From JABDKJ01 sp964609215 (GTDB lineage: Bacteria; Bacteroidota; Bacteroidia; Flavobacteriales_D; JABDKJ01), in contig CAZSQZ010000008.1 of the NCBI GenBank assembly GCA_964609215.1, forward strand, positions 62,001 through 126,000: DNA of 64,000 nucleotides. Reading direction: 5' to 3'. The translations under genes were made by a program, and so were the position numbers. This document shows, one piece after another, positions 1 to 9,830 of the stretch. Within the stretch, counting starts at the first letter, position 1. Every line of letters starts with the position of its first letter. The notes below the pieces were generated by a model. It had not been told where the DNA came from. It did not search any database and saw only the letters and a program-made list of their open reading frames with translations.

Positions 1-2980
1 TTCCTCGAGAACCAATCTCCGGGTCTAAACCAGTATACTTGGTAAAAGTCCATAAGTTTTGTGCTCCAAGGTAAAAACGGAATTTTTGAATATTAATTTT
101 CTCTAAAACTCTTTTGGGTAAAGTATAACCTACCTGAATATTTTTTACTCTAGTGAAAGACCCATCTTCTACAAACCTATCAGAAACTCGATTGTTTTGA
201 TTTGGGTCTTCGTTTGATATACGTGGGTTCTCATTAGTAGAACCTTCACCTGTCCATCTTTCTAAAGCTGATATGGGTAAATTGGTGGTATTCAAATCAT
301 ATCTAAATATCCCGTTGTATAGATCATTACCTTGGCTACCTTGAAGGAACACGCTGAAATCAAAATTCTGATATTCTGCTTCAAGAACTAACCCAAAAGT
401 AAAGTCTGGATGAGGGTTTCCAATCATTACCTTATCACTTCCATCTAAAACACCATCTCCATTTTGATCTACGAAAATGATATCTCCAGCTGTTGCATTA
501 GGTTGTGCTGTATTTGCAGCCGCTTCTTCAATGGTTTGAAATATCCCTGCTGTCTCAAAACCAAAGAAGTAAGCTATTGGTTGGCCTATTTCCGTGTATG
601 ATACGAAATCACCCGATCCAAAGACATTTCCGGTAGAAATAGGTTGTCCTCCCTCTCCTAATCCAATTACCTCATTTTTAATGAAGGAAATATTCCCGTT
701 TACATTATACTTAAATCTTCTGTCTCTGTTTCTATAGCCTAAAGCTATTTCCACTCCAGTATTTCTTGCGGAAGCTACATTGGTTGCAGAAGGGTTCAAA
801 CCAACAATTCCCGGTAAAGGAACAGCCGCCAACATATCTCTGGTATCCTTGATAAAGTAATCGAGAACAAAATTTAATTTACCATTATATAAATCAGCAT
901 CTATTCCCAAGTTCGTTTGTTCTACTGTTTCCCATTTCAAATCTGGATTTGAAGTAAATACAGGGCCAGAACCATTTATTTGTTGTTGATCTGGACCAAA
1001 AGTATAATTCAATCCATTAATAATAAGTGCAGTATAGTCATAGTTACCTATTCCGTCAGCATTTCCATTCTGTCCCCATGAAAGCCTTAGTTTTAAGAAT
1101 TGAAGCCATTCATTGTCCTGAACTATTCCCATTTCTGACATGTTCCAAGCACCGGAAAAGGAAGGGAAAATTCCAAATCTGTTATTCGCTCCAAATCTAG
1201 AAGAACCATCTCTTCTTACTGTTGCAGCAAATGAAAATTGATTCCCCAATTCATAATTTGCTCTTAAAAAAGTAGAAAGGAAAGATGATTGACCTATTCC
1301 TCCATTCGCACGAGGAGATTGTGCACTAAAATTTAAGCTATTATCTAAAAATGCTTGTTCAGGATCATTGGTTGCTAAACTATCTCTTGAACCAACCAAG
1401 TTTTGAAAATCATTCTTCAATGAAGAATATCCAGCTGTTAAAAGCAGTTTATCTCCATTATTTAAATCTAAATTATAGTTTACAATATTCTCCCATTGCC
1501 AATTACTCCACTTATTCTCTGCTCTAACCACCGAATTGATATCTCTAAACTCAAATGCTGGCCTGTTCGGATCATTTGGTCCTATACCTAAATCAAATGT
1601 TGGGAAAAATATTCTTTGTGTTCCTAACGATAAGTCAATCGAAAAAGTAGATCTGAAAGATAAATTCTTAAGAATATCATATTCTCCAAAAACACTTCCA
1701 ACTAACCTATTGGTAGTCCAATCATCAAAGGTATTTTCAATTTGATTTACCGGGTTGGCGATGTCTGAATCAATAAACTGAGAATAAGAAAATGATCCAT
1801 CTGGTCTTGTAACCGGAGTTACAGGATCAAAATTTAAAGCTCTTAATATAGGTGTTGCGAATTCATTGTTCTCAGCTAAAGCACTTCTGTTCAGATGAGT
1901 AAAGTTGACATTTTGCCCTAATCTAAATTTATCACTAGCTTCATAAGTAGAATTTACTCTGAAAGTATATCTCTCGAACCTACCTTTATCTCCTCCAACA
2001 ATTCCATCTTGTAAAAAGTAGCTACCTCCAATTGCAGTGGAAGATGTTGCTGTTCCTTTTACAAAATTAAGTGCGTGACTGGTAATTGGTGCTCTTTGAA
2101 AGATTGCATCTTGCCAATCTGTTCCTTCTCCCAAAATTGATGGGTTTGACAATGATGGTTCAGGAATTAAACCAGCTGAAGCCCTACTTTCATTTCTTAT
2201 GATAGCATACTCTTCTGCGTTCAGCAATGAGACATGTTTCCACGGCTCTTGTAATCCAACATAAGCATCATAGGTGATTTGCGGTTTTTGATTCTGTGCA
2301 CCTTTTTTGGTCGTAATAAGCACTACCCCATTTCCACCTCTGGCACCATATATTGCAGCAGATGCAGCATCCTTTAAAATGGAAATAGATTCAATATCCG
2401 AAGGATTTAGATAATCAATACCAAAACTTGGAATACCATCTACCACGAAAAGGGGTTCAGCATTATTTATAGAACTCGTCCCTCTCACCCTAATGGATTG
2501 AGTACTACCCGGTTGACCCGAGTTTTGGGTGACCTGAACACCTGCAGTTCTTCCTTGAAGCGCTTGTTCCGTTCTGAGAACAGGTGCCTTGGTAATCTCA
2601 TCCGGATTAATAGTGGAAACGGCCCCAGAAATCTTTGACCTTTTCTGATTTCCATATCCTATAACTACAACCGGATCCATCTCCTTAGAGAGAACCTTTA
2701 GTTGTAAATCTACAGTAGAGGATGTTCCAACTAACCTTTCCTCTGATCCAAAACCTATAAATGAGAAGATCAAAATAGATTGATCAGAATTAACCGAAAT
2801 AGTATATTTCCCGTCTCCATCTGTAGTGGTACCGTTCTGAGTACCTTTTTCTACAACCGTTACACCGGGAATCGGCAGGTTATCCGCATCCACAACTACA
2901 CCAGAAATGCTCCTTCCCTGAGAAAAGAGCATCTGGGCGCAAAATATGGATACAAGAAGAGCAAAGTATTGCTTTCTCAT
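1..2980 (-). CDS. SusC/RagA-family TonB-dependent outer membrane receptor, 3' end cut by window
   Basis: About 993 N-terminal residues are visible; the C-terminus lies beyond position 1. The protein starts MRKQYFALLVSIFCAQ, a signal peptide, followed by a CarboxypepD_reg-like domain (about residues 22-105), a SusC linker seen as VVVIGYGNQKRSKISGAVST, a plug domain with the family hallmark AIYGARGGNGVVLITTKKG, and a long beta-barrel region. SusC proteins import oligosaccharides or peptides across the outer membrane with a SusD lid lipoprotein, powered by TonB. No SusD is in the window; it would be expected just past the left edge. The gene starts 21 bp after the stop of the secreted triple-repeat protein, so the two are probably co-transcribed. 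The substrate cannot be read from the sequence, but the starch-binding-like partner suggests a glycan. Confidence 0.95.
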   Translation of the reverse strand, partial: MRKQYFALLVSIFCAQMLFSQGRSISGVVVDADNLPIPGVTVVEKGTQNGTTTDGDGKYTISVNSDQSILIFSFIGFGSEERLVGTSSTVDLQLKVLSKEMDPVVVIGYGNQKRSKISGAVSTINPDEITKAPVLRTEQALQGRTAGVQVTQNSGQPGSTQSIRVRGTSSINNAEPLFVVDGIPSFGIDYLNPSDIESISILKDAASAAIYGARGGNGVVLITTKKGAQNQKPQITYDAYVGLQEPWKHVSLLNAEEYAIIRNESRASAGLIPEPSLSNPSILGEGTDWQDAIFQRAPITSHALNFVKGTATSSTAIGGSYFLQDGIVGGDKGRFERYTFRVNSTYEASDKFRLGQNVNFTHLNRSALAENNEFATPILRALNFDPVTPVTRPDGSFSYSQFIDSDIANPVNQIENTFDDWTTNRLVGSVFGEYDILKNLSFRSTFSIDLSLGTQRIFFPTFDLGIGPNDPNRPAFEFRDINSVVRAENKWSNWQWENIVNYNLDLNNGDKLLLTAGYSSLKNDFQNLVGSRDSLATNDPEQAFLDNSLNFSAQSPRANGGIGQSSFLSTFLRANYELGNQFSFAATVRRDGSSRFGANNRFGIFPSFSGAWNMSEMGIVQDNEWLQFLKLRLSWGQNGNADGIGNYDYTALIINGLNYTFGPDQQQINGSGPVFTSNPDLKWETVEQTNLGIDADLYNGKLNFVLDYFIKDTRDMLAAVPLPGIVGLNPSATNVASARNTGVEIALGYRNRDRRFKYNVNGNISFIKNEVIGLGEGGQPISTGNVFGSGDFVSYTEIGQPIAYFFGFETAGIFQTIEEAAANTAQPNATAGDIIFVDQNGDGVLDGSDKVMIGNPHPDFTFGLVLEAEYQNFDFSVFLQGSQGNDLYNGIFRYDLNTTNLPISALERWTGEGSTNENPRISNEDPNQNNRVSDRFVEDGSFTRVKNIQVGYTLPKRVLEKINIQKFRFYLGAQNLWTFTKYTGLDPEIGSRG

Positions 2981-3001
2981 AATTTTCAATAATTTGTTTA
3001 T

Positions 3002-4375
3002 TTATTTAGTAATCACCAATTTCTTGGTAGTATTGACTCCCTTAGCCTCAACATTAATAAGATATAAACCTGTGGAAAGTCCAGTGACATCCAATTCATA
3101 ATTACTAACATTCGACTTTATCTGTAATTGATCAATTAAAAGACCAGAAGTATTGTAAATTCTAATTACTCTAGCCTCATTCAAATCATTTGCAAACTGA
3201 ATATTTGTGAAATCACTGGTAATATTTGGGCTTAGATCAAATGCTGTTTCTTCCAACTCTGAAAGTCCAACCGTGCAAATATTACATGTCCCGAAACAGA
3301 AAGGTTCAATTATTAAGGTACCAGCCCCTTCTGGCACTGTAACCAAACGATTCGTAAAATCTCCTGTAGTTAAAGTACAATCTCCATGATCCATAGGGTT
3401 CAGTTGTTCAGTATTTGGCCAATCGCTGTTTTGGAATAAGTATTCATAATCCCCAGGATTGAGCGATGTTGTATATTGAAATACTCCATCTGAATCATCA
3501 TCGGTCATTTCCAAAGTTGTTCCATTCCAACCGTCTAAAGCAAAACCTGTTATATATATTGGACCTAAAATCGTTTCATTATTCATGTTTACCTGAAAAG
3601 TAACATCAACTGGCACAATAGGATCTCCTGAACATTCTCCGCATGTTTCAAAACACACAGGGTCTAATACGATATCATCTGGACCATCAATAAATAAAAA
3701 TCTATTGGTAAACTGACCTGAGGTTAGTGTGCACAATGAATCATCCGTCATTGGGTCAAAAATTTCTTCTGAGGTATCATTTAAAAACTTATACTCTGTC
3801 GCACCTTGAGGTACATCTGGAACAGTTACTTCATATATTAAATCTCCATCGCTATCATCCATAGGCGTTGCAGACGGATTCCAACCATTTATAGTATTTC
3901 CAAATAGAAAAACCGGACCAGTAGGAGGATTGTCCGTCATGTCAACTCTAAAAGTTACATCTACTGGTTCAAGAGGGACTTCACAAGTTCCATCTGTTGA
4001 GCATTGCGCAAAACAAGTCGTTATAATAGTATCATTTTGAATATTAGATAATAATCTATCACTAAACTGACCATCGGCACATGGAAGCCCCACAATATTT
4101 TCTTTACATTGAAAATCTGGACAAGCCCCATTGGTAAATGTGTAGTTTCCAGTATAACCTTGATCTAAAACAAAGGTTAGTTCCCAAATTCCGTCATTAT
4201 CGGAATCATCCATTGGATTATCTCCGGGCAATCCGAAGTCAGCACCACCAGCAACGAAAATCCCAGCAGGATCAACCATTTCATTTTGCATATTAACGGA
4301 AAGAGTGACATTTACAGTTTGGGCAGAAGCTCCAAAAACAAGTAGAATAAATAGCGAAGTAAAAATCTTTTTCAT
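3002..4375 (-). CDS. Secreted protein with three starch-binding-like repeats and T9SS sorting domain
   Basis: A 457-residue exported protein. Residues 1-18 form a signal peptide ending ASAQ. Three tandem repeats of about 115 residues follow (about 20-135, 137-252, 254-370), each opening with a V-V-T-x-x-V-x-M-x-N strand and containing a PMDDSD/TDDDSDGV acidic turn and paired cysteines late in the unit. This resembles the CBM20/pullulanase-type carbohydrate-binding fold common in Bacteroidota surface enzymes, although no catalytic domain is present. The last ~75 residues are a type A T9SS C-terminal domain ending in LVITK, which predicts export and anchoring by the type IX system. It is the first gene of the operon with the SusC receptor and probably serves as a surface glycan-binding protein, but the ligand is unknown. 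Confidence 0.8.
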   Translation of the reverse strand: MKKIFTSLFILLVFGASAQTVNVTLSVNMQNEMVDPAGIFVAGGADFGLPGDNPMDDSDNDGIWELTFVLDQGYTGNYTFTNGACPDFQCKENIVGLPCADGQFSDRLLSNIQNDTIITTCFAQCSTDGTCEVPLEPVDVTFRVDMTDNPPTGPVFLFGNTINGWNPSATPMDDSDGDLIYEVTVPDVPQGATEYKFLNDTSEEIFDPMTDDSLCTLTSGQFTNRFLFIDGPDDIVLDPVCFETCGECSGDPIVPVDVTFQVNMNNETILGPIYITGFALDGWNGTTLEMTDDDSDGVFQYTTSLNPGDYEYLFQNSDWPNTEQLNPMDHGDCTLTTGDFTNRLVTVPEGAGTLIIEPFCFGTCNICTVGLSELEETAFDLSPNITSDFTNIQFANDLNEARVIRIYNTSGLLIDQLQIKSNVSNYELDVTGLSTGLYLINVEAKGVNTTKKLVITK

Positions 4376-4424
4376 ATTTCTAGGATTAAATTTTATATGA
4401 GTGTCAATTTAACACTTAGTTACT

Positions 4425-4432
4425 CAAAGATA
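4425..4432 (-). promoter_or_regulatory. Candidate Bacteroidota -7 element for the SusC operon
   Basis: On the minus strand the sequence reads TATCTTTG, an exact TANNTTTG match, about 50 bp upstream of the start codon of the triple-repeat secreted protein. No convincing -33 TTG was found, so this rests on the -7 match and position only. Confidence 0.35.
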
Positions 4433-4544
4433 TAAAAATATGATTAAATTATTAAGTTAATTTTTACCACAATAGCGTAGTTTAATCAATTGATAGAATT
4501 CTAATAATAAAATTAAACAAAAGCGATTTTACAATGAATTTCTG

Positions 4545-5198
4545 TTATTCTGCGGCACTTGACTTTGGCCCCACTCTATAAAAACAACCCTTTTCGCTTA
4601 AATCTAAATCTATGACTTCCCAGAGCAACAATTTTGCTAGGCGGCTGCTTGCTTCTTCAAAATGAAGACCTGTTAGGCGACAATATTTACTGAAGGTTAT
4701 CTTATCTTGTTTTTTAAGATAATCGAATAATACCTCTTCATGTTCCCCATACAAGAACTCCTTATCCTTAGGTTTTTTTCTTAGCTCCCATAGTTTAACA
4801 ATGACCTTATTTACAGAAAGGTTTTGATCATTAACTCTGACATAAGCCTTATCAGGACCATTTTTATTCTTGACAAAATGAGGTTTTTCCTTAGACTTGG
4901 GTATATAAACTTCTAAAACCTCTTTTCCTTCTACATTCCATCGTTTAATTTCAAACTTAACCTCTGGTCTACTATACACTTCGGCAGCAGCTTCTGCCAT
5001 ATACAGCTCCTCATCTGAACTTATTCCTTTTATTCTTCCATTATCCTTAACTCCTATCAATAGTCTTCCTCCATCAGTATTGGCAAATGCAACGACTGAT
5101 TTAGCAATTTTATGGGCATCTTCAATTTCGTATTTGAAATCTTGCTGCTGATGCTCACCCTCAGCTATCATTTGATATAGTTTACTGGAAAGGGACAA
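4545..5198 (-). CDS. Schlafen/AlbA_2-domain protein
   Basis: A 217-residue cytoplasmic protein. Residues about 15-115 carry the AlbA_2 (Schlafen-like, divergent AAA_4) signature: E-x-x-x-x-D-F-K near the start, then KSVVAFANTDGGRLLIGVKD and GISSDEE. The rest (residues ~135-217) looks like a small winged-helix region. Family members are variously annotated as ATP-binding, RNA-binding or transcriptional regulators, and some Schlafen relatives are tRNA nucleases; none of these roles can be chosen from this sequence alone. It is monocistronic, with 157 bp upstream before a small divergent gene. Confidence 0.8.
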   Translation of the reverse strand: MSLSSKLYQMIAEGEHQQQDFKYEIEDAHKIAKSVVAFANTDGGRLLIGVKDNGRIKGISSDEELYMAEAAAEVYSRPEVKFEIKRWNVEGKEVLEVYIPKSKEKPHFVKNKNGPDKAYVRVNDQNLSVNKVIVKLWELRKKPKDKEFLYGEHEEVLFDYLKKQDKITFSKYCRLTGLHFEEASSRLAKLLLWEVIDLDLSEKGCFYRVGPKSSAAE

Positions 5199-5355
5199 TC
5201 TTGAATAAATCTAAGTGATTGTAAAATTAGTTAATCTAAGCTTTAGCCTTAATTGACAGGCTAAAATTATTTTCAGAAAAGTTTTGGTGTAAAACAATAT
5301 TTTAAAAATGATGACCTTTTTATAGTTAGTACGTATAAACTATAAACGCCTTTGC

Positions 5356-5508
5356 ATGAAATCAGAAAAAACAGATAAATACGAAGACATTCTCAATGAA
5401 TTTGAAGTCGGCTCCGCCTTCAGGAATCTTGAAAAAGAGGAGGAATATTATAGAATGTTTATTTCAAGATATGGATATGATCCTCGAAATATGGATGATG
5501 CTGCCTAG
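5356..5508 (+). CDS. Small hypothetical protein (50 aa)
   Basis: An ATG-initiated 50-codon frame ending in TAG two bases before the stop of the convergent neighbour. It reads MKSEKTDKYEDILNEFEVGS and continues with acidic, aromatic-rich sequence ending NMDDAA. The composition is protein-like, with charged helix-forming residues and few rare codons, and it fills an otherwise empty gap. No family is recognised; it may be a small regulatory or adaptor protein, or not expressed. Confidence 0.45.
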   Translation: MKSEKTDKYEDILNEFEVGSAFRNLEKEEEYYRMFISRYGYDPRNMDDAA

Positions 5509-5510
5509 AT

Positions 5511-6125
5511 CTAGATAATTATTATCTGTCTATTGATCGTTTGAAACTCAGTTATAATAGTAAGATTATATTTTCCCGGGTTTAATTCTGTAGTATCAAA
5601 TTTTCCCGCATAAGGTTCTCGAATATAATCAACTTGAATAGGCATACCTGAAGGGCCAAATAACTGCATATCTTTTAAAATACTTCCTTTCAAATAGATA
5701 TTAAGCTCCTTGTTCTTAGAGTCTGGAATAATCTTCACTTTATCATCAAACTCAAAATACACCATCTCAGGAGCGGCATTGATTCTATCTCCATTATCCA
5801 TTATGGATTTAATTCTATAGAAAGAAACTCCATTTAAAGGTGTTTCGTCAATAAACTCATAGGATTTTGTTAAGGTAATATTCTCAAGTGGGTGCACCTC
5901 TCCTATTTTCCACCAAACGGTACCATCATCTGATCTTTCTACCGCAAAATACTCACTTAATTGTTCTCCTTGAGATGTCCAATTGATAGAAACTTCACCT
6001 TGGGCCGTTGTGTTAATCTCCAATTCTCCTACCGCGCTTCTTCTTTCGGCCAATAAATTGGAACTTAGGAATGTTAAGAGGAGAACCAGTGTAAAGGTCT
6101 TTAATAGTTCATTAATGTTGTACAT
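5511..6125 (-). CDS. Exported protein with fibronectin-like domain and degenerate T9SS-like tail
   Basis: A 204-residue protein. Residues 1-27 are a signal peptide (hydrophobic LLKTFTLVLLLTFLSSNLLA). Residues ~30-115 contain INWTSQGEQLSEYFAVERS and FIDETPLNGVSFYRIKSI, the Fn3-like module that usually precedes sorting domains in Flavobacteriia. The C-terminal ~75 residues resemble a T9SS sorting domain (LNPGKYNLTI followed by a hydrophobic terminal strand) but lack the usual YPNP and final lysine. It shares this architecture with the C-terminal half of the larger neighbour at 6246-8387. Function is unknown; probably a surface or secreted accessory protein. Confidence 0.65.
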   Translation of the reverse strand: MYNINELLKTFTLVLLLTFLSSNLLAERRSAVGELEINTTAQGEVSINWTSQGEQLSEYFAVERSDDGTVWWKIGEVHPLENITLTKSYEFIDETPLNGVSFYRIKSIMDNGDRINAAPEMVYFEFDDKVKIIPDSKNKELNIYLKGSILKDMQLFGPSGMPIQVDYIREPYAGKFDTTELNPGKYNLTIITEFQTINRQIIII

Positions 6126-6245
6126 GTAAATAGCTTATGATTGGTTTTACGTAAAACAGGATACGAGGTTGCTTTGGAGAAGGAAATTCATAAAACCTGA
6201 AAATGTGAGATCTTAATAAAAGCTTAATCCCTTAATGAATTTAAA

Positions 6246-8387
6246 CTAGTAAGCTTTTCCTCTCTCAATAATTACCTTTTTTCTGATATACTCTTCACCG
6301 CAATTAATGAGTAAGAAGTAAATACCCGATTGAAGGTTCAAACCAATATCAGAATCACTTACTCCTGAAGCAACTTGCTTACCATTTTGGTCCACAAGGA
6401 AATAATTTAAGCCTTCATATCCCTTGGAATTTTTAATTACAAAATTTCCATTATTTGGATTGGGATACACCGTTACTTCACATTTATCGCTTTCAAAGAA
6501 AACTTGCTTCACAGGTAAGATAGCTGTTGTTCCATCAAAATCAACTTGCTGCAATCGATAATAGGAATAACCTGATACAGGATATTCATCATACCATGTA
6601 TAATGATTATTTAGGGCGCTATTGCCAGCGCCATTTATCCTATCCAACGTTATCCATTCATCTGCAATTAATCTTTGAACATTGAAATAGTCATTATTAA
6701 CTTCAGTGGCAGTTGACCAATCGCATCTAACAGCTTCTTTTTCTGCTTTTACATCAAATGAAATAAGCTCGACCGGTAGAGCACTTGGATGACAACCGTC
6801 TAAAACCGAAGAGCTACTAGGTTCATAAAGAACAATGGTTTGATCAGTATAGAATGTTGGAACGATTGTAGTATCCAATACTCCTCTGTAACTGCCATTA
6901 TTGGTGAATTTAACCTCTACTAAATAGGTAGCGAGGGGACCTCTGGGTAAACCAAAGTGAATTACGGCTGGATCTTGAGACCCATGCCCTCTGGTTCCAT
7001 TGAGTTCCCTGATTCCACTTTCAACAGTACCATCGCAATTTTTAAGAATAGCGGTTGCTCCGATGTCATCTCTAAAGACTCCTGGAGAAACCTCCTTCAA
7101 AATTTTCAGCTTAAGGAAGTTTAAATCATTGGTGCCGTTTCTGTATAGTCTATTACCGCTATTTCGGTTATAATAAAGATCCAAGTCTCCATCATTATCA
7201 TAGTCACCAAAAGAAGCTCCTTGCGCTCTTCCAGTTGCGGTTATTCCAGAATTATCTCTTGTGAAATTAAATGCTCCATTATTCAAATAAAGATAACTAG
7301 ACCCACTTGTTCTGCTTAGAAAAAGATCTAGGTCTCCATCATTGTCTACATCACCACAGGCGCAACCATCCACATTGTCCGGAGTTACACCTGAGGAAGT
7401 TTGCGGTTCAGCTCCACCTGAAATCGGTGAAAAATTACCAGAGTTTAAACCTGTTTGTTCAAAAATCTGATTGGTTCCATTTTCTGTCCAGAACAGATCA
7501 AAATCTCCATCATTATCAAAGTCGCAGAAAAGTATTCCTCCTTTATTTGAATTATTCGCTTCTTGGTCAAATGTTGTAATTGGAGTAAATGTTCCATCTC
7601 CATCATTCTGCCAAATATCCCAATTATTAGGGGGTGTTGCATCAAATTTTCTAGCTCCAAAATCCACAAAGCCATCATCATTCCAATCTGTTAAGGCCAT
7701 ATAATCTCCTGGGCACGACCCATTTCCACAACCTCTTGGAAGTCCCTTCAAATCTGTATTTGGCGTAACATGGATAAAATTAGCAGTACCGTTCTTTGGA
7801 TTTTCGAAGATATCAATCCCGAATGAATGGTTTTCTATTAATAAATCAAGCCATCCATCATTATTATAATCAACCCATCCAAAGCCTTCTGTATTCATTC
7901 CACCTGCAATTGAAGTAACGGTGAAATTTGGATCTTGATTTGCATCTCCAAATGAAAATGGTGGAGTTGCAGTTGGCCCTTTATTTAAATATATCTCAAA
8001 TCGATTACTAATATTTCTACCCAAATCTAAATAACCATCATTGTTTAAGTCAGCAACAAAAATGGACCGATCTAACTCTCTTTTGGTAAATCCATCTATG
8101 TGTGTTGCTGTAATATCTGTAAAAGAAGGATTGGGCAATGAACAATCAGATAATAGAATTCTAGAACGTCTACTAGCATTGTTATCAGTTGTATTAAATA
8201 AAAGGTCTAAACATCCATCATTGTTGATGTCTGCCCAGGAAACACCTCCATCCTTATTTCCACCAAAATCAGTTCCTGTTACTGAACTAACATCGGAAAA
8301 AATTTGTGCACTTAATAGTTGGCACACAAAAATACTTAGAAGAACTGCTGAGAACAGCTTTGTATTGGGTATCACGAAATCAAACAA
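6246..8387 (-). CDS. FG-GAP/VCBS repeat protein with ASPIC/UnbV-like region and T9SS sorting domain
   Basis: A 713-residue secreted protein. After a signal peptide (through LLSAQ, ~residue 27) there are at least seven FG-GAP/VCBS-type calcium-binding repeats, recognisable by D-x-N-N-D-G-x-x-D-L or DVDNDGDLDLFLS motifs between residues ~45 and 410. A segment at ~425-520 (GATAILKNCDGTVESGIREL, then HFGLPRG) resembles the ASPIC/UnbV domain that follows such repeats in CRTAC1-like proteins. An Fn3-like module (PVELISFDVKAEKEAVRCDW) and a type A T9SS tail with VTVYPNPNNGNF complete it. This domain order is typical of surface-attached beta-propeller proteins in marine Bacteroidota; the binding partner is not evident. 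Confidence 0.8.
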   Translation of the reverse strand: MFDFVIPNTKLFSAVLLSIFVCQLLSAQIFSDVSSVTGTDFGGNKDGGVSWADINNDGCLDLLFNTTDNNASRRSRILLSDCSLPNPSFTDITATHIDGFTKRELDRSIFVADLNNDGYLDLGRNISNRFEIYLNKGPTATPPFSFGDANQDPNFTVTSIAGGMNTEGFGWVDYNNDGWLDLLIENHSFGIDIFENPKNGTANFIHVTPNTDLKGLPRGCGNGSCPGDYMALTDWNDDGFVDFGARKFDATPPNNWDIWQNDGDGTFTPITTFDQEANNSNKGGILFCDFDNDGDFDLFWTENGTNQIFEQTGLNSGNFSPISGGAEPQTSSGVTPDNVDGCACGDVDNDGDLDLFLSRTSGSSYLYLNNGAFNFTRDNSGITATGRAQGASFGDYDNDGDLDLYYNRNSGNRLYRNGTNDLNFLKLKILKEVSPGVFRDDIGATAILKNCDGTVESGIRELNGTRGHGSQDPAVIHFGLPRGPLATYLVEVKFTNNGSYRGVLDTTIVPTFYTDQTIVLYEPSSSSVLDGCHPSALPVELISFDVKAEKEAVRCDWSTATEVNNDYFNVQRLIADEWITLDRINGAGNSALNNHYTWYDEYPVSGYSYYRLQQVDFDGTTAILPVKQVFFESDKCEVTVYPNPNNGNFVIKNSKGYEGLNYFLVDQNGKQVASGVSDSDIGLNLQSGIYFLLINCGEEYIRKKVIIERGKAY

Positions 8388-8641
8388 GTTTTATGGGTAT
8401 ACGTCTATTTATGCTGGGTAGTTACCGGAAATGCAGGGCTTATTTATGAAGCAAATTTCATCTGATTTGCAAGAAGTTTATAACCGAATAAACGCATCTG
8501 AATTGGGGTTTGCTTGTATATCATTAAATTGCTGTGTGAGATATTTATCGCATATCTCGCCTGAATATTGGCTTTAAATTCTAAACCAAAATCTTTTTGA
8601 ATAGTATAAATGAATTCAAATCATTCTTCTGATTCATTGAG

Positions 8642-9802
8642 GTGAAAACAAAATTCGAAACATATTACTGGAAGGCCATTTTATTGTCTGTCTGCTTTCT
8701 ATTCACTTCATTTCTGAATTATGGCCAAAGTGATTCTATAAAATCGAAAATTCATTTTAATGCCGATTTTCGTTTCAGAATAGAGCAAGATTGGAATTCC
8801 AGAAAATCTGATGGAAGTTTTCGGGATGACAGAACGAGGCTACGTTACAGACTAAGGGCAGGAATTGAATACAGTAAAAAATGGTATAGTGCCGGCTTTA
8901 GAATCAGAACGGGAAATCCCAATAAACAACAAGATCCTCAATTGACTTTAGGTGAGGGTTTTCAAGAGTTTGGGACTTTACCCATTGGACTGGAAAAAGC
9001 TTACTTTCAAGGACAATTGAATTCCACCAAATTCTGGATGGGTAAGAATACGTTTCCATTTAAGAAAAACAATGAATTGTTTTGGAGTGATAATGTATAT
9101 CCAGAGGGTGTATTTATTGAAAAGGAATTTGGGTTTCAATCTAATTTAATGAATTCTTTAACCTTGAATGGTGGTCATTTCTTAATAGCTGCATCTGGTA
9201 AATCATTTGCTGGTGACACATATGTGCAAGGCATTCAAGCAAAGGCCAAAACGCTTAAAAATAAGCTGACTTTGTTTCCTTCTTTTTATTATTTCAATAA
9301 GGTCCCCAATATTCCAGATGGTAGCGGAACATTTTTAATTGATTATTCCATTGTCCATTTAGGAACTCAAATAAAACCATTCAATAATCAGCTATTCACA
9401 CTTAAGTTTGATTACTATATTAATGTTCAAGACTATACTCAAAATGACTCCATATCTTCTCCATTCGAGAACGAAAAGGAAGGTATTGTTTTAGGCTTGG
9501 AATACGGTCAAATAAATGAAAAGGGAGATTGGCAAATTACAGGTACTTTCGCTCGACTAGAGCAGTTTTCCATTCTGGATATCATGGCACAGAATGACTG
9601 GGCAAGATGGGACTACTCCCAATACAATTCACCAGATGGAAGATTAACCAATTTCAATGGGTTCGAGTGGGTTGTAGCTTATGCTCTTGAAGATAATATC
9701 AAGTTGGTCATGAAATACTATTGGGTAGAGCAGTTAATTCCCTTGGGGACAGCAAAGGAAACAGGGAATAGAATTCGCTTGGATTTGGATATTCGGTTTT
9801 AG
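8642..9802 (+). CDS. Porin-like outer membrane beta-barrel protein
   Basis: A 386-residue protein beginning at a GTG codon; no in-frame ATG precedes its signal peptide (KTKFETYYWKAILLSVCFLF through NYGQ). The mature part is rich in alternating aromatic and polar strands (RFRIEQDWN, RLRYRLRAGIEYSKKW, YYWVEQLIPLGTA) and ends with an aromatic C-terminal strand LDLDIRF, as expected for a barrel inserted by the BAM complex. It resembles the putative porin (porin_5/alginate-export-like) families of Bacteroidota. The stop codon lies 9 bp before the left boundary of the integrative element, so before insertion it would have been convergent with mnmE. Confidence 0.7.
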   Translation: MKTKFETYYWKAILLSVCFLFTSFLNYGQSDSIKSKIHFNADFRFRIEQDWNSRKSDGSFRDDRTRLRYRLRAGIEYSKKWYSAGFRIRTGNPNKQQDPQLTLGEGFQEFGTLPIGLEKAYFQGQLNSTKFWMGKNTFPFKKNNELFWSDNVYPEGVFIEKEFGFQSNLMNSLTLNGGHFLIAASGKSFAGDTYVQGIQAKAKTLKNKLTLFPSFYYFNKVPNIPDGSGTFLIDYSIVHLGTQIKPFNNQLFTLKFDYYINVQDYTQNDSISSPFENEKEGIVLGLEYGQINEKGDWQITGTFARLEQFSILDIMAQNDWARWDYSQYNSPDGRLTNFNGFEWVVAYALEDNIKLVMKYYWVEQLIPLGTAKETGNRIRLDLDIRF

Positions 9803-9811
9803 GTTTGGTGG

Positions 9812-9829
9812 TTATTTTCCAATACAATA
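9812..9829. other. Distal attachment site (att) of the integrative element
   Basis: The plus-strand sequence TTATTTTCCAATACAATA matches the mnmE-terminal TTACTTCCCAATACAAAA at 15 of 18 positions. It lies 9 bp after the last chromosomal gene on this side and 39 bp before the first GGCAACAA repeat. It is inferred to be the product of integrase recombination at the mnmE 3' end. Confidence 0.7.
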
Positions 9830-9830
9830 T

